64,000 nucleotides of DNA from Palsa-89 sp963824345 (GCA_963824345.1 CAWGOZ010000023.1:186001-250000), one strand, 5' to 3'. Positions 35,648 to 45,909 are shown, numbered from the stretch's first letter. Program-made: numbers and translations. Notes: generated from the letters alone by a model not told the origin.

Positions 35648-36160
35648 ATGAAGCGGATCTCCTGGGTATTAGCAGCGATGACCGCGTGCGTCATCCCTGC
35701 CATTTCATTCGCGGCAGGACGCCCCAACGAGGCGTCCCCGATTTTCGGAGTCACAATTCCCTCCGGGTACCGCGACTGGAGGGTGATCTCGGTGGCCCAC
35801 GAAGCAGGCAATAACAACGATCTTCGCGCCATCCTCGGCAACGATGTAGCGATCAAGGCCTACAGGATGGGGAAGCTGCCGTTCCCGGACGGCACAATCA
35901 TTGTCCGGCTGGCCTGGAATTACGACTCGTCTGAGGAAAACGACAAAGTCTTTGGCCAGGCCCAATCTTTCGTTGCCGGGCCCCCAATTAATATTCAGTT
36001 AGCAGTCAAGGACTCGAGAAAATACGCCTCGACAGGCGGCTGGGGATTCGCGCAATTCAAGGACGGCAAGCCTGCCGACCAGGCGGTGCACGAAATCTGC
36101 TTCCCCTGCCACGAACGTATGAAGGCTCGCGACCTGGTCTTTACGCGATACGCACCGTAA
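35648..36160 (+). CDS. Cytochrome P460-family protein
   Basis: 170 residues with a signal peptide (cleavage near SFAAG). The fold signature is GYRDWRVISVAHE, LAWNYDSSEENDKVFG and a C-terminal heme motif CFPCH. P460 members oxidise hydroxylamine or hydrazine, but many relatives lack the crosslinked heme and have unknown roles. Related to cytochrome P460 of nitrifiers by pattern only. The start at 35648 is preceded by only a weak ribosome site; the longer frame from 35546 overlaps the previous gene. Confidence 0.8.
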   Translation: MKRISWVLAAMTACVIPAISFAAGRPNEASPIFGVTIPSGYRDWRVISVAHEAGNNNDLRAILGNDVAIKAYRMGKLPFPDGTIIVRLAWNYDSSEENDKVFGQAQSFVAGPPINIQLAVKDSRKYASTGGWGFAQFKDGKPADQAVHEICFPCHERMKARDLVFTRYAP

Positions 36161-36534
36161 GACCCGAGATTCAACAATGAGCACGATCAACTCGAAGCGC
36201 TCTTTACCAGCCATTGCGGGCCGCCTGCAGGCAAAATCCCCTCTCGCGAATTAAACTGGCGCCTCGCCCTGCCCCCACATGCTTGTCGCCAACACTGCGA
36301 AAAGGTAACCGAGCCTTACACTCGCCATAGTTGCTTTAGACGCCGCGCTGCAATTCCGAGTTCCACCCGGACCCCAGCCGTCCCGCGCACCTCAGTCCTG
36401 CCTGACGGCGAAGGATAGTTCTATCCTTGCCGACTACTGAGGAGTGAGTGACCAGAACCGATGCGGAGATTTCCTCATTGCCGCCATCGACTCGGAACGC
36501 GCCGAGCGCGAAAACGCGCCCGGAACTATAACAA
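36161..36534. other. Intergenic region with hairpin repeat
   Basis: Contains the TATCCTTGCCGACTACT repeat at 36397-36459 and no supported gene. The flanking genes converge, so this could hold terminators. The repeat hairpin is the best candidate. Confidence 0.45.
36397..36459 (+). repeat. TATCCTTGCCGACTACT repeat, copy 2 with hairpin
   Basis: CTGACGGCGAAGGATAGTTC TATCCTTGCCGACTACTGAG, with a near-perfect hairpin GGCGAAGGATAG-TT-CTATCCTTGCC, followed by GAGTGAGTGACCAGAACC. Similar to copy 1 at 25738 on the right side and copy 3 at 40220 on the left. Confidence 0.75.
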
Positions 36535-39500
36535 TTAATTCGGCTTCTCTCCTAGGGCGAGCGCGACACCTTCATCCAGTTTCAGTGTACGTCCTTGCCC
36601 ATAAGCCCTGGAGAAATTCTCTTCGGAAAGTACCGCGTGTAAAGAAACCAGGTAAGTGTCGCGAAAGCGGCGTTCGGCGGGTTCCACATTATAGTTCATA
36701 GATTCGCGCAGCTTATCTGCCGAACCGGCCAGTTTCGCTGCCAATTCTGCTTCGCCGCGCAGGATGGCGAGAGCCGCAAGGCCGTCCAGTGCATAAGAAA
36801 TGTCTATCTTGCCTCCCATGATTTCGCCGCCTGATTCCCGATGCATTGTCAAGCCTTCCCTGAAGTGCGAATATGCAGCGGCGTAATTGCCATCGCCGAA
36901 CTCCGCGGCCGCTAAATTGGTAAGGATGTTAGCGATAGAATATGTTCTATCCAGTTGCCTGCAAATCGCTAAAGCTTCTTCATAGAGGGGACGCGCTGCC
37001 GCATCGTCGCCCTGCGACCGAGCCAAATCTCCGAGCATGCTGAGCGAGCGGGCGATGCCAAACGGATCGTTCGACTGTCGGGCGGCGGCTAATGCTTCCT
37101 CCCCGAATCCGCGTGCAGTGGGGTAATCGCCCTGCTCATACGCTAATCCTCCCAATCCTCTGCAAGACAATGAAATTTGCCGCAAATCCTGGGCGGAACG
37201 CCCATCGGACAAGCCTTCCTCATACATCGTTCGCGCCGTCTCATAATCGCCCTGAAACTTCGCCAAGTTGCCCGCCATGGATAATAAGTTCCCGCGCACG
37301 GCAGAGGGAGCCCCATCACAGAGCCTCAAGATATCTTGCGACAGTGCTAAACCTTCGGCTAAGTGTCCCTGAAAGACCCAAAAATATCTAATCGCCGCTC
37401 CCAAGCGCGCCGCCGCCCCCGTGTCGTAAGCTAACGACCACCGCAGGGCCGCTCGTATGTTAGCGTGTTCCTCTTCCAGGCGTTTCAGCCATTCCGCCGG
37501 TTGCCGCCCGTGAAGATGGGGCTCGGCTTCTTCGGCGAATGCAAGAAAGAAAGCGGCGTGATGACGCTGCATCTGTTCGGGCTCGCCGCTTGCCTCCAGT
37601 TTTTCGAGAGCATACTCGCGAATGGTTTCAAGCATCGAGAAGCGCGACTCACCGTTTGCCTGCTCGACCTGTTGGAGCAGGCTTTTGTCCATCAAGGATG
37701 CCACGCCATCGAGCAGGTCCACGTCGAGGTCGCTTTCGGTGTAGCAAACAGCTTCCACGCCTTCCAAATTACATCCGCCCACGAACACGGACAACCTTCG
37801 CAAGAGCTTCTGTTCGGCGGGACTCAGCAGATCGTAGCTCCAATCTATGGTTGCGCGCAGGGTCTGCTGGCGCTCCGGCAGGTCCCGCGCGCCTCCAGTC
37901 AACAGGTGCAACCGGCTTGCAAGGCGGGTGAGCAGGGAAGACGGCGAAAGAACTTTCAGCCGGGCGGCTGCCAACTCGATCGCCAGCGGCAGACCATCCA
38001 GGCGTGCGCAAATTTCGGTAATGGGGCGAGCGTTTTCCAGGTTCAGCTCGAAACCTGGCTTGGCAGCGACTGCCCGTTGTACAAATAGAGCGACGGCGGA
38101 GTACTTCGACAGAATGTCCAGCGATGGTGTTGACCGCGCATCCGGGAGCCTCAGCGGTCGCGCGGGAAACTCATGTTCCCCGTAAATATGTAGCGCCGCG
38201 CGACTGGTTACCAGAATTTTGAGATGGGGCGTTATAGCCAGGAGTTCCGCTACCGTAGGCGCCGCCCGTATGAGGTGTTCAAAATTGTCTAGCAGCAACA
38301 GCATTGGTGCGCGCAACGAATCCTGTAGATTCTTCTTGAGTATTTCGAGCGGTGACATGATTCCCGCCTCCCGAAAACCCAACGTCTGAACGATGGCTGA
38401 AGCGATCAAGCCCGAGTCGCTCAGCGCGGAGAGCGGGATGAAATGGGTACCGCCGGGGAAGTGCTCGACCAGCCCACTCGCCACTTCTATGGCGAGACGC
38501 GTTTTGCCGATTCCTCCTGGGCCCGTAATCGTGACCATTCGCACATCCTGACGCAACAGTAGTTTTTTAGCGGCCTCCACTTCCTTCTCTCGCCCCACAA
38601 ATCGGGTCCGTTGCACAGGAATATTGGCCGGGCGGGCCTCCGCGCGTTGAACTGGCTTTTCCGAGAAGTGGTCGCGAATCACTGCCAGTTCGCGCGAGAG
38701 ATCTCGGGTAGAGACGTAGCGCTTATCGGGCTCTTTCGCGAGACACCGCTCGATGGCCCAGCACAGTGGAGCCGGGGCGTCCAGGTTCTGCAGGCCTAGC
38801 GGTTCGGCTGGTTCCCGCAAAATGGCCACTAATGTCTCCGCCGGCGTACTTCTTGTAAAGGGATGTTTCCCCGTGACCATTTCGTACAGCACTAACCCGA
38901 ACGAGAACTGATCGGACCGGAAATCCGCCAGGCCGCCGCTGGCCTGTTCGGGCGACATGTATTGCAGGGTTCCCACCATCTGTCCCGGTTGACTCCGCCA
39001 GCCGGAGATACTACGCGTATCGTACATTTCGCTGCTCGTTGCGGCCAGCTTCGCCAGGCCAAAATCGAGAATTTTGACGAATCCGTCGTCCGAGACCATT
39101 ACGTTCCCAGGCTTCAAGTCGCGGTGCGAGATGCCCGCTTCATGCGCCTTAGCCAGCCCCTCCGCAACCTGCGCCCCGAGTTCAATGGCATTTCGTATTG
39201 GCAACGCGCCTCGGGCAAGCAGCTCGGCCAGCGTCGTCCCCTTCACCAGCTCCATCGCTATATAGTGAGTGGAACCATCCTGACCGAGCTCGTGGATGGT
39301 AACGATATTGGGGTGGTTTAAGGAAGACGCCAGGCGCGCTTCCCGCTCGAAGCGGTGCAAACGTTCGATATCGGCGGAGAATGCGGTAGGCAGGATCTTG
39401 ATGGCAACGTCACGATCCAGCCGGGTGTCGCGAGCGCGATAAACCTCGCCCATCCCGCCTGCGCCCAGCGGGGAGATGATTTCATAAGGTCCGAGTCTGA

Positions 39501-39771
39501 CGCCTGGAGCCATACCACCGTGGCCTTTTTGCAGGTCTTCCTGCGGGCCTTCGCTGTGCTCCCGAGCCATAGCGCGCGCGCTCAATTCCATGCCTGGCCT
39601 TTCCAGGAAGCTACCGGCCTGCTGTGGTGATGTCAGAAGGGAGCGCACTTCGCGTTCCAGCGCTAGATCGCCTTCGCAGGCCTGCCGCAGGAATGCGTCG
39701 CGCTCGCCGGGGGGCCGCTCTAGCAACGCTTGCAGCAGCCTATCGGTCTGTTTCCACCTTTCGGGGTGCAT
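36535..39771 (-). CDS. Ser/Thr protein kinase with NB-ARC-like ATPase and TPRs
   Basis: 1078 residues. Kinase domain about 95-360: LGAGGMGEVY, VAIKIL, HRDLKPGNV, DFGLAKL, APE-like PEQAS. It is complete and probably active. About 385-680: P-loop ATPase (GPGGIGKTRLA; LLLLDNFEHL). About 780-1060: TPR-like repeats (AxxxxxxLGxLAxxQGDYxxA). This is the widespread acidobacterial kinase-ATPase-TPR layout used in signalling. It begins 2 bp after the stop of the truncated S41 gene. Confidence 0.9.
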   Translation of the reverse strand: MHPERWKQTDRLLQALLERPPGERDAFLRQACEGDLALEREVRSLLTSPQQAGSFLERPGMELSARAMAREHSEGPQEDLQKGHGGMAPGVRLGPYEIISPLGAGGMGEVYRARDTRLDRDVAIKILPTAFSADIERLHRFEREARLASSLNHPNIVTIHELGQDGSTHYIAMELVKGTTLAELLARGALPIRNAIELGAQVAEGLAKAHEAGISHRDLKPGNVMVSDDGFVKILDFGLAKLAATSSEMYDTRSISGWRSQPGQMVGTLQYMSPEQASGGLADFRSDQFSFGLVLYEMVTGKHPFTRSTPAETLVAILREPAEPLGLQNLDAPAPLCWAIERCLAKEPDKRYVSTRDLSRELAVIRDHFSEKPVQRAEARPANIPVQRTRFVGREKEVEAAKKLLLRQDVRMVTITGPGGIGKTRLAIEVASGLVEHFPGGTHFIPLSALSDSGLIASAIVQTLGFREAGIMSPLEILKKNLQDSLRAPMLLLLDNFEHLIRAAPTVAELLAITPHLKILVTSRAALHIYGEHEFPARPLRLPDARSTPSLDILSKYSAVALFVQRAVAAKPGFELNLENARPITEICARLDGLPLAIELAAARLKVLSPSSLLTRLASRLHLLTGGARDLPERQQTLRATIDWSYDLLSPAEQKLLRRLSVFVGGCNLEGVEAVCYTESDLDVDLLDGVASLMDKSLLQQVEQANGESRFSMLETIREYALEKLEASGEPEQMQRHHAAFFLAFAEEAEPHLHGRQPAEWLKRLEEEHANIRAALRWSLAYDTGAAARLGAAIRYFWVFQGHLAEGLALSQDILRLCDGAPSAVRGNLLSMAGNLAKFQGDYETARTMYEEGLSDGRSAQDLRQISLSCRGLGGLAYEQGDYPTARGFGEEALAAARQSNDPFGIARSLSMLGDLARSQGDDAAARPLYEEALAICRQLDRTYSIANILTNLAAAEFGDGNYAAAYSHFREGLTMHRESGGEIMGGKIDISYALDGLAALAILRGEAELAAKLAGSADKLRESMNYNVEPAERRFRDTYLVSLHAVLSEENFSRAYGQGRTLKLDEGVALALGEKPN

Positions 39772-39773
39772 CG

Positions 39774-39977
39774 TTAGTGCCGCTGATGTTCACGAACAGC
39801 TTGCTCCATCTTGGTGGCCGTTTCCGGGAAAACGTAGGCTTGGCTCAAGGCCATCCGCACGTTGTCGGTGAGTTCGCTACGCTCGGCGGCATCGATCGTC
39901 ACATCGGCTCCCGGCTGAGGGTCTTGGGCGACTAACGCTCCCGCAACGCAGATCGAAACCAGGAATAGTCTGAACAT
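39774..39977 (-). pseudogene. S41-type peptidase, N-terminal remnant
   Basis: 67 residues with a signal peptide and the segment ITAAERSEL-like, followed by ALSQAYVFPETATKMEQAVREHQ, typical of the N-terminal domain of S41 (Tsp-like) peptidases. It then stops, and the kinase starts 2 bp later. The catalytic domain is missing. A 3' truncation joined to the kinase gene is likely. It could be expressed as a small secreted protein. Confidence 0.55.
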
Positions 39978-40301
39978 TACCGAATTGTAACGCGCCCTTG
40001 GGATCGAAGTAGGCGACGGTTCGGTCTTGTTAAAAAGTGACCGATCCCCTCGTGGATATGCAGCTCCCGGCTGCGGTCCGTAACTGCGGACCTGATTGAA
40101 TTATTGCTCCTTTCCCGCTGATCGCGAGGATTTAAATGGCGCGAGCCAAATACAATGCAAATGCGCACTCGCATCCGATGGTATCGATCTTTTAGCACCC
40201 GAGCACGGCTAGGATAGATTCTGCCCTGACGGCGAAGGATAGTTCTATCCTTGCCGACAAGGGAAGACCTATCCCGCGGAACGCTGAAAGTAGTTTGAAA
40301 A
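39978..40301. other. Intergenic region with hairpin repeat
   Basis: No supported gene. Contains repeat copy 3 at 40220-40260. The frame on the minus strand from 39977 to 40198 has no recognisable features. Confidence 0.4.
40220..40260 (+). repeat. TATCCTTGCCGACTACT repeat, copy 3 with hairpin
   Basis: Contains CCCTGACGGCGAAGGATAGT then TCTATCCTTGCCGACAAGGG. The left part and the hairpin match copy 2 exactly over about 28 bases; the right flank differs. Lies just downstream of the permease pseudogene, which is transcribed towards it. Confidence 0.75.
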
Positions 40302-40326
40302 TCAGTGACTCGGGGCCTGTTTTTTC

Positions 40327-41880
40327 CTATTCGCTCCGCAACGCAGATCGCCGATCGATCCGTCCGGCGCGATAGGCCGCCGGAGCAGTCGCGATCGCAG
40401 CGATGAAGCCCACAAACAACACGACGGCAGCGACAGCGGTTGGTTCCCAGGGGCGAAGGTCATAAGAACTCTGCGCAAAAACACGGACGCCGCCGCATAG
40501 CTGCACAGTCCCAGAACCACGCCTCCAGCTGTTAGGAAGAACGCTTCGCGCGAAAACAAGCCTACGATCCGTGACGGCTGCGCGCCTAAGGCTGTCCGGA
40601 CTCCAATTTCACGAGTGCGGGATTTCACTGCATAATCGAGCGCACCGTACAAACCGATGCTCGCGAGCAAGGCCGCAATCGCGCCGAAGATCGTAGAGAG
40701 CACCGCGAGCAGACGCTCTTGCCACAGCGATGCGTCCACCTCTTCGCGCAACGTCCGCACCTCGATGATCGGCAATTCCGCATCGAGAGAACGTATCAGC
40801 TGTCGAACTGGTGCAATCGCGCTTTCTGGGCTATCGATTGTCCGCAAATGCAAAATAAGCGTGGAATCGAACCCATCGCGACTGTAGACCGTCGGTGGAA
40901 TCGGCTCGCGAAGTGAGCGGTACCTCGCGTCGCTGACGACCCCGACGATCTCGTTATCGGCCGCCGCTACGTCCCCGGCCCCGGGAAAGCCGAACCGTTC
41001 GCCATTCGGATTCTTGCCTGGAAAAAAGCGCCGCGCGAACGTCCGATTGACGATCACCTTCCGAGGTATCGCTGCATTCCTGTCGAACCAGGTGAATGCG
41101 CGTCCGGCGAGTAGGCGCATGCCCATGGTCTCGAAATAGCCCGGCGTGACTTGGTTCACGCTGCTGTTGAGGAAATTGCTTGGAGTTATCCGAGACCCGG
41201 CTGCTCCAAAGGTCGCTTTCATTCCCGTGCCGCGCATTACCCGAAGCGAAGCAATGCTCGCGGTGCTCACCCCCGGCACTTCGCCGGCCTTTCGCAGCAG
41301 AAGTAGGGCATGTGCGCTGGCCGCTTCTGCCGTCCCCGGTGCAACCTGGAGTGGTGGCGTAGTCAGAATGGCTCGCACGTCGCCGTCGCCGATCCGCAGG
41401 ATGCGGTGCCGGACCAAAATCTTCGCGACCTTCTTCTCTGAGAGGCGAGCGGCCAGTGCCGGTGAAGGCGCGGCTTCGAATAAATCCCATACCCACGGCT
41501 CATCGGTAGACGGGCAGAGCTTGAGCAACTGCGGAAAGAACCGATGCCAGCACCGCAGTCATCATGAGCAGCGTGCAGACGCCCACTTGTGCCACGACGA
41601 TTACGTTACCGGTCAGAAGACGGCACGTTGTGGTCCGGCCACCTCTCAATGCACTCGAAACGTCGGTGCGGGCGCCCACGTGGAAGTTACCCCTTCCAAC
41701 TTCGTCGAAGTCGGTACGTGAGTCACGCGCGGTTACCCTCGCGATGCAGCTTCGGGAGTTACTGCGATTCTTTACCAGGAAATCGGCATTTGCAACGTCA
41801 TCAGACTTGTCATCAGCGGTTTTTTGAGCTTCAACGCAGAGACGAGTTGCGCGCATCGATAAAGACGTCCTATGCTGAAT
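40327..41880 (-). pseudogene. ABC transporter permease (ADOP/MacB-FtsX type), truncated and frame-shifted
   Basis: The readable part covers the end of one FtsX-like half (VIVVAQVGVCTLLMMTAVL), a periplasmic region (TPGYFETMGMRLLAGRAF, EIVGVVSDARYRSLREP) and the last half (LLAVLSTIFGAIAALLASIGLYG, REIGVRTALGAQPSRI). Frame changes occur near 41520 and at the T-run at about 40480. With the second repaired, the protein ends PWEPTAVAAVVLFVGF ... RRSALRSE, the standard tail, with a stop at 40327. About the first 400 residues of an ADOP permease are missing. It is a decayed efflux-type permease. Confidence 0.7.
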
Positions 41881-41888
41881 CCACTTCA

Positions 41889-42158
41889 TTACTCGCTTCC
41901 AGACTTCCGCAGAAACTTCTTTGTCGCCTCCGAAGGCGTTAAGATCTCGCCGTCGATCAGCATGCGGCCCGTATACTCACCGCGCGGGCCATCGAACTCC
42001 CAGGCGACATTGTGGCCTTCACGCGCGAGCTTCGCCCATTTCGATTTTTTCTCCGCATTCTGTTCTAGCCAGAAATGGCCGTCTTCGTCGGTGAACGAGC
42101 GCAGGGGCGAATGCCTCAGGTGCTCAGTCCACGATTTCATGTTCTTCAGTTCGGGCAA
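41889..42158 (-). CDS. Conserved-looking small protein
   Basis: 89 residues, or 83 if it starts at the Met at 42140. Charged and compositionally normal, with WTEHLRHSPLRSF, DEDGHFWLEQN and PRGEYTGRMLIDGEIL, which looks like a small folded protein rather than a shadow frame. Not recognised. It ends next to the permease remnant and begins next to the zinc-ribbon gene. Confidence 0.5.
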   Translation of the reverse strand: MPELKNMKSWTEHLRHSPLRSFTDEDGHFWLEQNAEKKSKWAKLAREGHNVAWEFDGPRGEYTGRMLIDGEILTPSEATKKFLRKSGSE

Positions 42159-42368
42159 TCAGTTTACCCAGCCATCCCTACCGAGAATCTCCTTGTATCC
42201 CTCCGGCATTTTCGGCCTGTGCTCGCGGTCGCTCAGATTGCAGGCCGGACAGGGCATGCCGGCCCCCCCGCAATGGCAAGCATCTTCACGATGACTCGCA
42301 CCGCCCCAGGGCTTATCTTTGTGGTCTTCGCACACCCAACGAGCGTTGCCGCAGACTCTACACGCCAT
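42159..42368 (-). CDS. Small zinc-ribbon-like protein
   Basis: 69 residues from ATG 42368. It has CRVCGNARWVC, HCGGAGMPCPAC, with CxxC pairs typical of zinc binding. Ends EGYKEILGRDGW. Similar small proteins occur widely, with unknown role. The next gene starts immediately downstream. Confidence 0.6.
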   Translation of the reverse strand: MACRVCGNARWVCEDHKDKPWGGASHREDACHCGGAGMPCPACNLSDREHRPKMPEGYKEILGRDGWVN

Positions 42369-42600
42369 CTTGATATCATTTTCGCGCGTCTGAAGCCTTA
42401 TCGAGGGTATGGCAGGGCCAGGGAGAAAAGAGCTACGATGGGCTCCTTCTGATAGAGCGTTGAACACGGCGTAGCCATCCTTGTACTAGAAACCCGCCCG
42501 ACCATGGCCTTTTACAGTTCACCAGTTCCGGCTGGGCTTCTGGGAAGATAGTAAAAAGCAATGCGGTTTGCCGGATGAGGAGAATGCTGGAGCTATCGGC

Positions 42601-44634
42601 ATGAGTGAAGCCCACACCAAATTGCCCACTGAGCTTATTACTGAGGGCGAACGGGCAGCGCTCTTGCTCAGTGCGATCATCGATTCGTCCGACGACGCCA
42701 TCATCAGCAAGGATCTCAACGGCATCGTGACCAGTTGGAACAAAGGCGCAGAGCGTTTGTTCGGCTACACGGCTGCCGAAATGGTCGGGCAATCAATCAC
42801 TATTCTCATCCCAATAGATCGTCAGGATGAAGAGCCTCAGATCTTAAGCCGTTTGAGGCGCGGTGAGCGCGTTGACCATTTCCAAACGATCCGGAAGCGG
42901 AAGGACGGCTCACTTCTTGATATCTCACTGACTATTTCCCCGGTCAAAGATATGCACGGGAACATTGTCGGTGCGTCAAAGATCGCTCGTGACATTACCC
43001 AACATAAGCGCGCTGAGGAAGCGCTGCTCGCGAGTGAAGCGAGATTCCGGCAACTCGCTAACGCAATGCCGCAGATGGTATGGACGGCCACGCAAGCCGG
43101 CGACCTAGATTACGTCAGCGAGCGGGTGACTCGCTATTTCGACGCACCGCCCGAATCCGTGCTGGGAGCCGGTTGGCTGCGATGGGTCCATCCCGACGAA
43201 CAGGACTTGGCCGTCGACCGTTGGAAGCGTTCCCTCGACACGGGCGAGCCTTATGACATCGCATTTCGATTGCTTCGCGCAAACGACCGTTCTTGGCGCT
43301 GGCATCTGGTGCGCGCCGAGCTTTTCCATGGCGATGCTGGGCAAGTCACTAAATGGATCGGAACCTGTACGGACATAGAGGAGCAAAAAAGGGCCGAGGT
43401 CTCGTTGGCGGAGCAGGCGCGGATATCGGCCTTGGGGGCCGATGTAGGCAGGGCGTTGACGCAGGTTTCGAGCTTGCGGGAGTCGTTGTATCTCTGCACC
43501 CAAGCCATAGTGACGCATCTTGACGCGGCATTTTCGCGGATTTGGACGCTTTCGCCAAAGCAAGATGTTTTGGAATTGCAGGCTAGCGCCGGATTATACA
43601 CGCACCTTGACGGAGCCCATGCCCGAGTACCCGTCGGCTCGTTCAAGATTGGTCGCATAGCCCTCCATAGGCGTCCGCATCTGACCAACAACGTCCTCTC
43701 AGATCCTGAGGTGAGTGATCGGGATTGGGCGGAGCGGGAAGGTATGGTGGCATTCGCCGGTTATCCGCTCATCGTCGAAGACCGGCTGATCGGTGTTTTG
43801 GCGCTTTTCGCCCGGCATTCCTTGGGGCAGGACACGGTGAATGCTCTGGCTTCAGTGGCGGCTACCATCGCCATTGCGATTGAAAGAAAGCGTTCAGAAG
43901 AATCCCTAGTAACTCAAGCGGCGGAACTGCGGCGGTCCAACGAAGATCTTGAGCAGTTTGCTCATGTGGCTTCCCACGACCTTCGTTCTCCGTTGAATAC
44001 CATCCTGCAATTTACCGAAATGATGGTTCGCAAACATGGGGCGTCGCTCGATGCCGAAATGGTCGAGCTACTTCAGATCATAAGAAATAGCGCTGGACGA
44101 ATGGGCGATTTGATTACTGCGCTGCTTACCTATTCCCGCTTGAATGATGAAAGCAGCAGGGAAGCAACGCCTGTCTCATCGCTGACCGTTTACGAGAATG
44201 CGGTCGCAAACCTTAGCGCGGCAATCGCGGAAGCGCAAGCCCGGATCGAGTGCGCCGACCTTCCCGAGGTCGTATCCAATCCGGCACAGCTCCTTCAGGT
44301 CTTTCAGAACCTGATTTCGAATGCACTGCACTACCGGGGTGCCGTGACGCCTCACATCCGAGTCTCCGCACAGCGGCAAAACAGCTTCTGGCTATTCTCT
44401 GTGTCCGACAATGGTCCGGGCATCGCGCCACAATATCATTCTCTGATCTTCGAGCCGTTCAAGCGCTTACATGGAGCCGATCGTCCAGGAAGTGGAATTG
44501 GCTTGGCGTTCTGCCGGAAGTTTATTGAACGGGAGGGCGGAAAGATCTGGGTCGAGTCCGAGGAAGGCAAGGGCGCAACTTTCCGTTTCACGCTGCCTGC
44601 GGTTGAGAACAAATCAAGCGCATTCTCGACATAG
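42601..44634 (+). CDS. PAS-PAS-GAF histidine kinase
   Basis: 677 residues from ATG 42601 (a TTG start at 42568 is possible). PAS 1 about 25-140 (SSDDAIISKDLNGIVTSWN), PAC, PAS 2 about 145-270, GAF about 290-440, then HisKA with HDLRSPLNTI (phosphoacceptor His) and HATPase with NLISNALHYR, DNGPGIAP and GSGIGLAFCRKF. No membrane helix, so it is soluble. It resembles phytochrome-like kinases, but no chromophore site was seen. Pairs with the response regulator 600 bp downstream. Confidence 0.9.
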   Translation: MSEAHTKLPTELITEGERAALLLSAIIDSSDDAIISKDLNGIVTSWNKGAERLFGYTAAEMVGQSITILIPIDRQDEEPQILSRLRRGERVDHFQTIRKRKDGSLLDISLTISPVKDMHGNIVGASKIARDITQHKRAEEALLASEARFRQLANAMPQMVWTATQAGDLDYVSERVTRYFDAPPESVLGAGWLRWVHPDEQDLAVDRWKRSLDTGEPYDIAFRLLRANDRSWRWHLVRAELFHGDAGQVTKWIGTCTDIEEQKRAEVSLAEQARISALGADVGRALTQVSSLRESLYLCTQAIVTHLDAAFSRIWTLSPKQDVLELQASAGLYTHLDGAHARVPVGSFKIGRIALHRRPHLTNNVLSDPEVSDRDWAEREGMVAFAGYPLIVEDRLIGVLALFARHSLGQDTVNALASVAATIAIAIERKRSEESLVTQAAELRRSNEDLEQFAHVASHDLRSPLNTILQFTEMMVRKHGASLDAEMVELLQIIRNSAGRMGDLITALLTYSRLNDESSREATPVSSLTVYENAVANLSAAIAEAQARIECADLPEVVSNPAQLLQVFQNLISNALHYRGAVTPHIRVSAQRQNSFWLFSVSDNGPGIAPQYHSLIFEPFKRLHGADRPGSGIGLAFCRKFIEREGGKIWVESEEGKGATFRFTLPAVENKSSAFST

Positions 44635-45231
44635 TCTCTTGCCTTCCTTCGAACGAATGTGATGGAGCTTGGGCGCCATTGGCCATAACGGCTCTGCGAC
44701 CGCCCTGCCCTGCTACTGGGTTTTCCTCATATCGGTGCTCTCCGCGAGGCGAGCGAAGAGGCGTGAAGTAAATATGCGCCGCGTCACGCGCGGGGCATAG
44801 CAAAAAATGCGCGTAAACCAAGAACAGGAAGTAGGTATCTCACGTTACAGCCATGGCTTAAGAATTTCCACGCGGTGGTGATAGGCTATTATGCCAAGGG
44901 CAAAACTGATTTACACCCCTAGGCCCGCAACGGCTTCCCCCGTCGTCTGCGCGGAGCTGTTCAAGAATACAAGCCGCTGGAAGTCGAAGCCCGTTCGCTA
45001 ACCTGCCGGAAACAAGGCGGGGACTGGTGCGGGGCTCACTCCTAAAGGAAATGCCGGTGGCTCAAGCCGCAGTAGGTAAGGCAGTTTGAGTACGTCGAGT
45101 GGACTGGTGAAACCTTCTCCAGCACACCGAGTTTTGGCCTGCATAGTTAAACAATCCGAAGCAGGTCATGCGCGAGTCACAAGCCCGCTAGCTTCCAAGG
45201 GGTTGGCCATCTAACTGTACGGGAGGTCCGA
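44635..45231. other. Intergenic region between histidine kinase and regulator
   Basis: About 597 bp without a supported gene. Runs of stop codons in all frames, no protein motif. A ribosome site GGGAGGT directly precedes the regulator. I see no repeat or RNA motif; a promoter must lie here. Confidence 0.4.
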
Positions 45232-45678
45232 ATGCGGACGATTCGCTTACTCGTGGTGGAGGACAGTCCGAGCTTTCAATTCCTCATTCGGGACGCGTTT
45301 AGAGCTCGCGGAGAAATCCGCTGGGAGCTGATAATGGCAAGCGATGGGGAAGAGGCTGTCCGCCTGCTTTTCGAAGAAGAGTATGAAAATGTTCCGCTCC
45401 CTAACCTCATACTTCTCGATTGGAATCTTCCGAAAATAGATGGCGGCGAAGTGCTCCGCCGCATCAAGCAGCATCCCCGAATGCTCAGAATCCCTGTGCT
45501 TGTATTCTCCTCATCCGAAGCCGACGAGGACATGCACGCCGCCTACGACAATCACGCCAATGGATACATCACCAAGCCGGGAACCAGTGAAGCGTTAGCC
45601 GATATCGTCGACACGATTGAGCGTTTCTGGATTGCCATAGCCCAGCTTCCGAAGGTCACCCGCAGACACGTCCAATAG
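45232..45678 (+). CDS. Response regulator receiver protein (Rcp1-like)
   Basis: 148 residues, a single receiver domain. Acidic pocket VVEDSP, phosphoacceptor Asp in LLDWNLPKIDG, Ser/Thr in FSSSEAD, Lys in ITKPG. No output domain. The long receiver with LPNLILLDWNLP is typical of phytochrome-partner Rcp1-type proteins. Good ribosome site GGGAGGT. Confidence 0.92.
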   Translation: MRTIRLLVVEDSPSFQFLIRDAFRARGEIRWELIMASDGEEAVRLLFEEEYENVPLPNLILLDWNLPKIDGGEVLRRIKQHPRMLRIPVLVFSSSEADEDMHAAYDNHANGYITKPGTSEALADIVDTIERFWIAIAQLPKVTRRHVQ

Positions 45679-45862
45679 GTGATAGCATTGCGCCCACGGC
45701 TGAGAATAACCAAGACTGGACCTTCGAGTGAGTGCCCACGCAGATTGTGGCCGCACGACCGAGATTCTGAAGGTGGCCGATGAAAGGTAGGCGTGATGCT
45801 TGGGTCGTCGAAGGCTGAGCTGAAGCGCAGAAACGAGAATAGATGAATATAATCCCCTCGGC

Positions 45863-45909
45863 GGACACCCAAATGCGGCCATACGTGGACACCAAAAATC
45901 CGGCCAACG
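45863..45909 (-). repeat. Inverted repeat, left copy (IS-like end)
   Basis: The minus strand reads CGTTGGCCGGATTTTTGGTG then TCCACGTATGGCCGCATTTGGGTGTCC. It matches the right copy at 48108-48184 in inverted orientation over about 47 bases. Such paired ends with repeated TGTCCACGTATGGCCG units mark an insertion element. Confidence 0.75.

Noticed and set aside
39977..40198. A 73-codon minus-strand frame
   Set aside because: No motif, no ribosome site, unusual composition.
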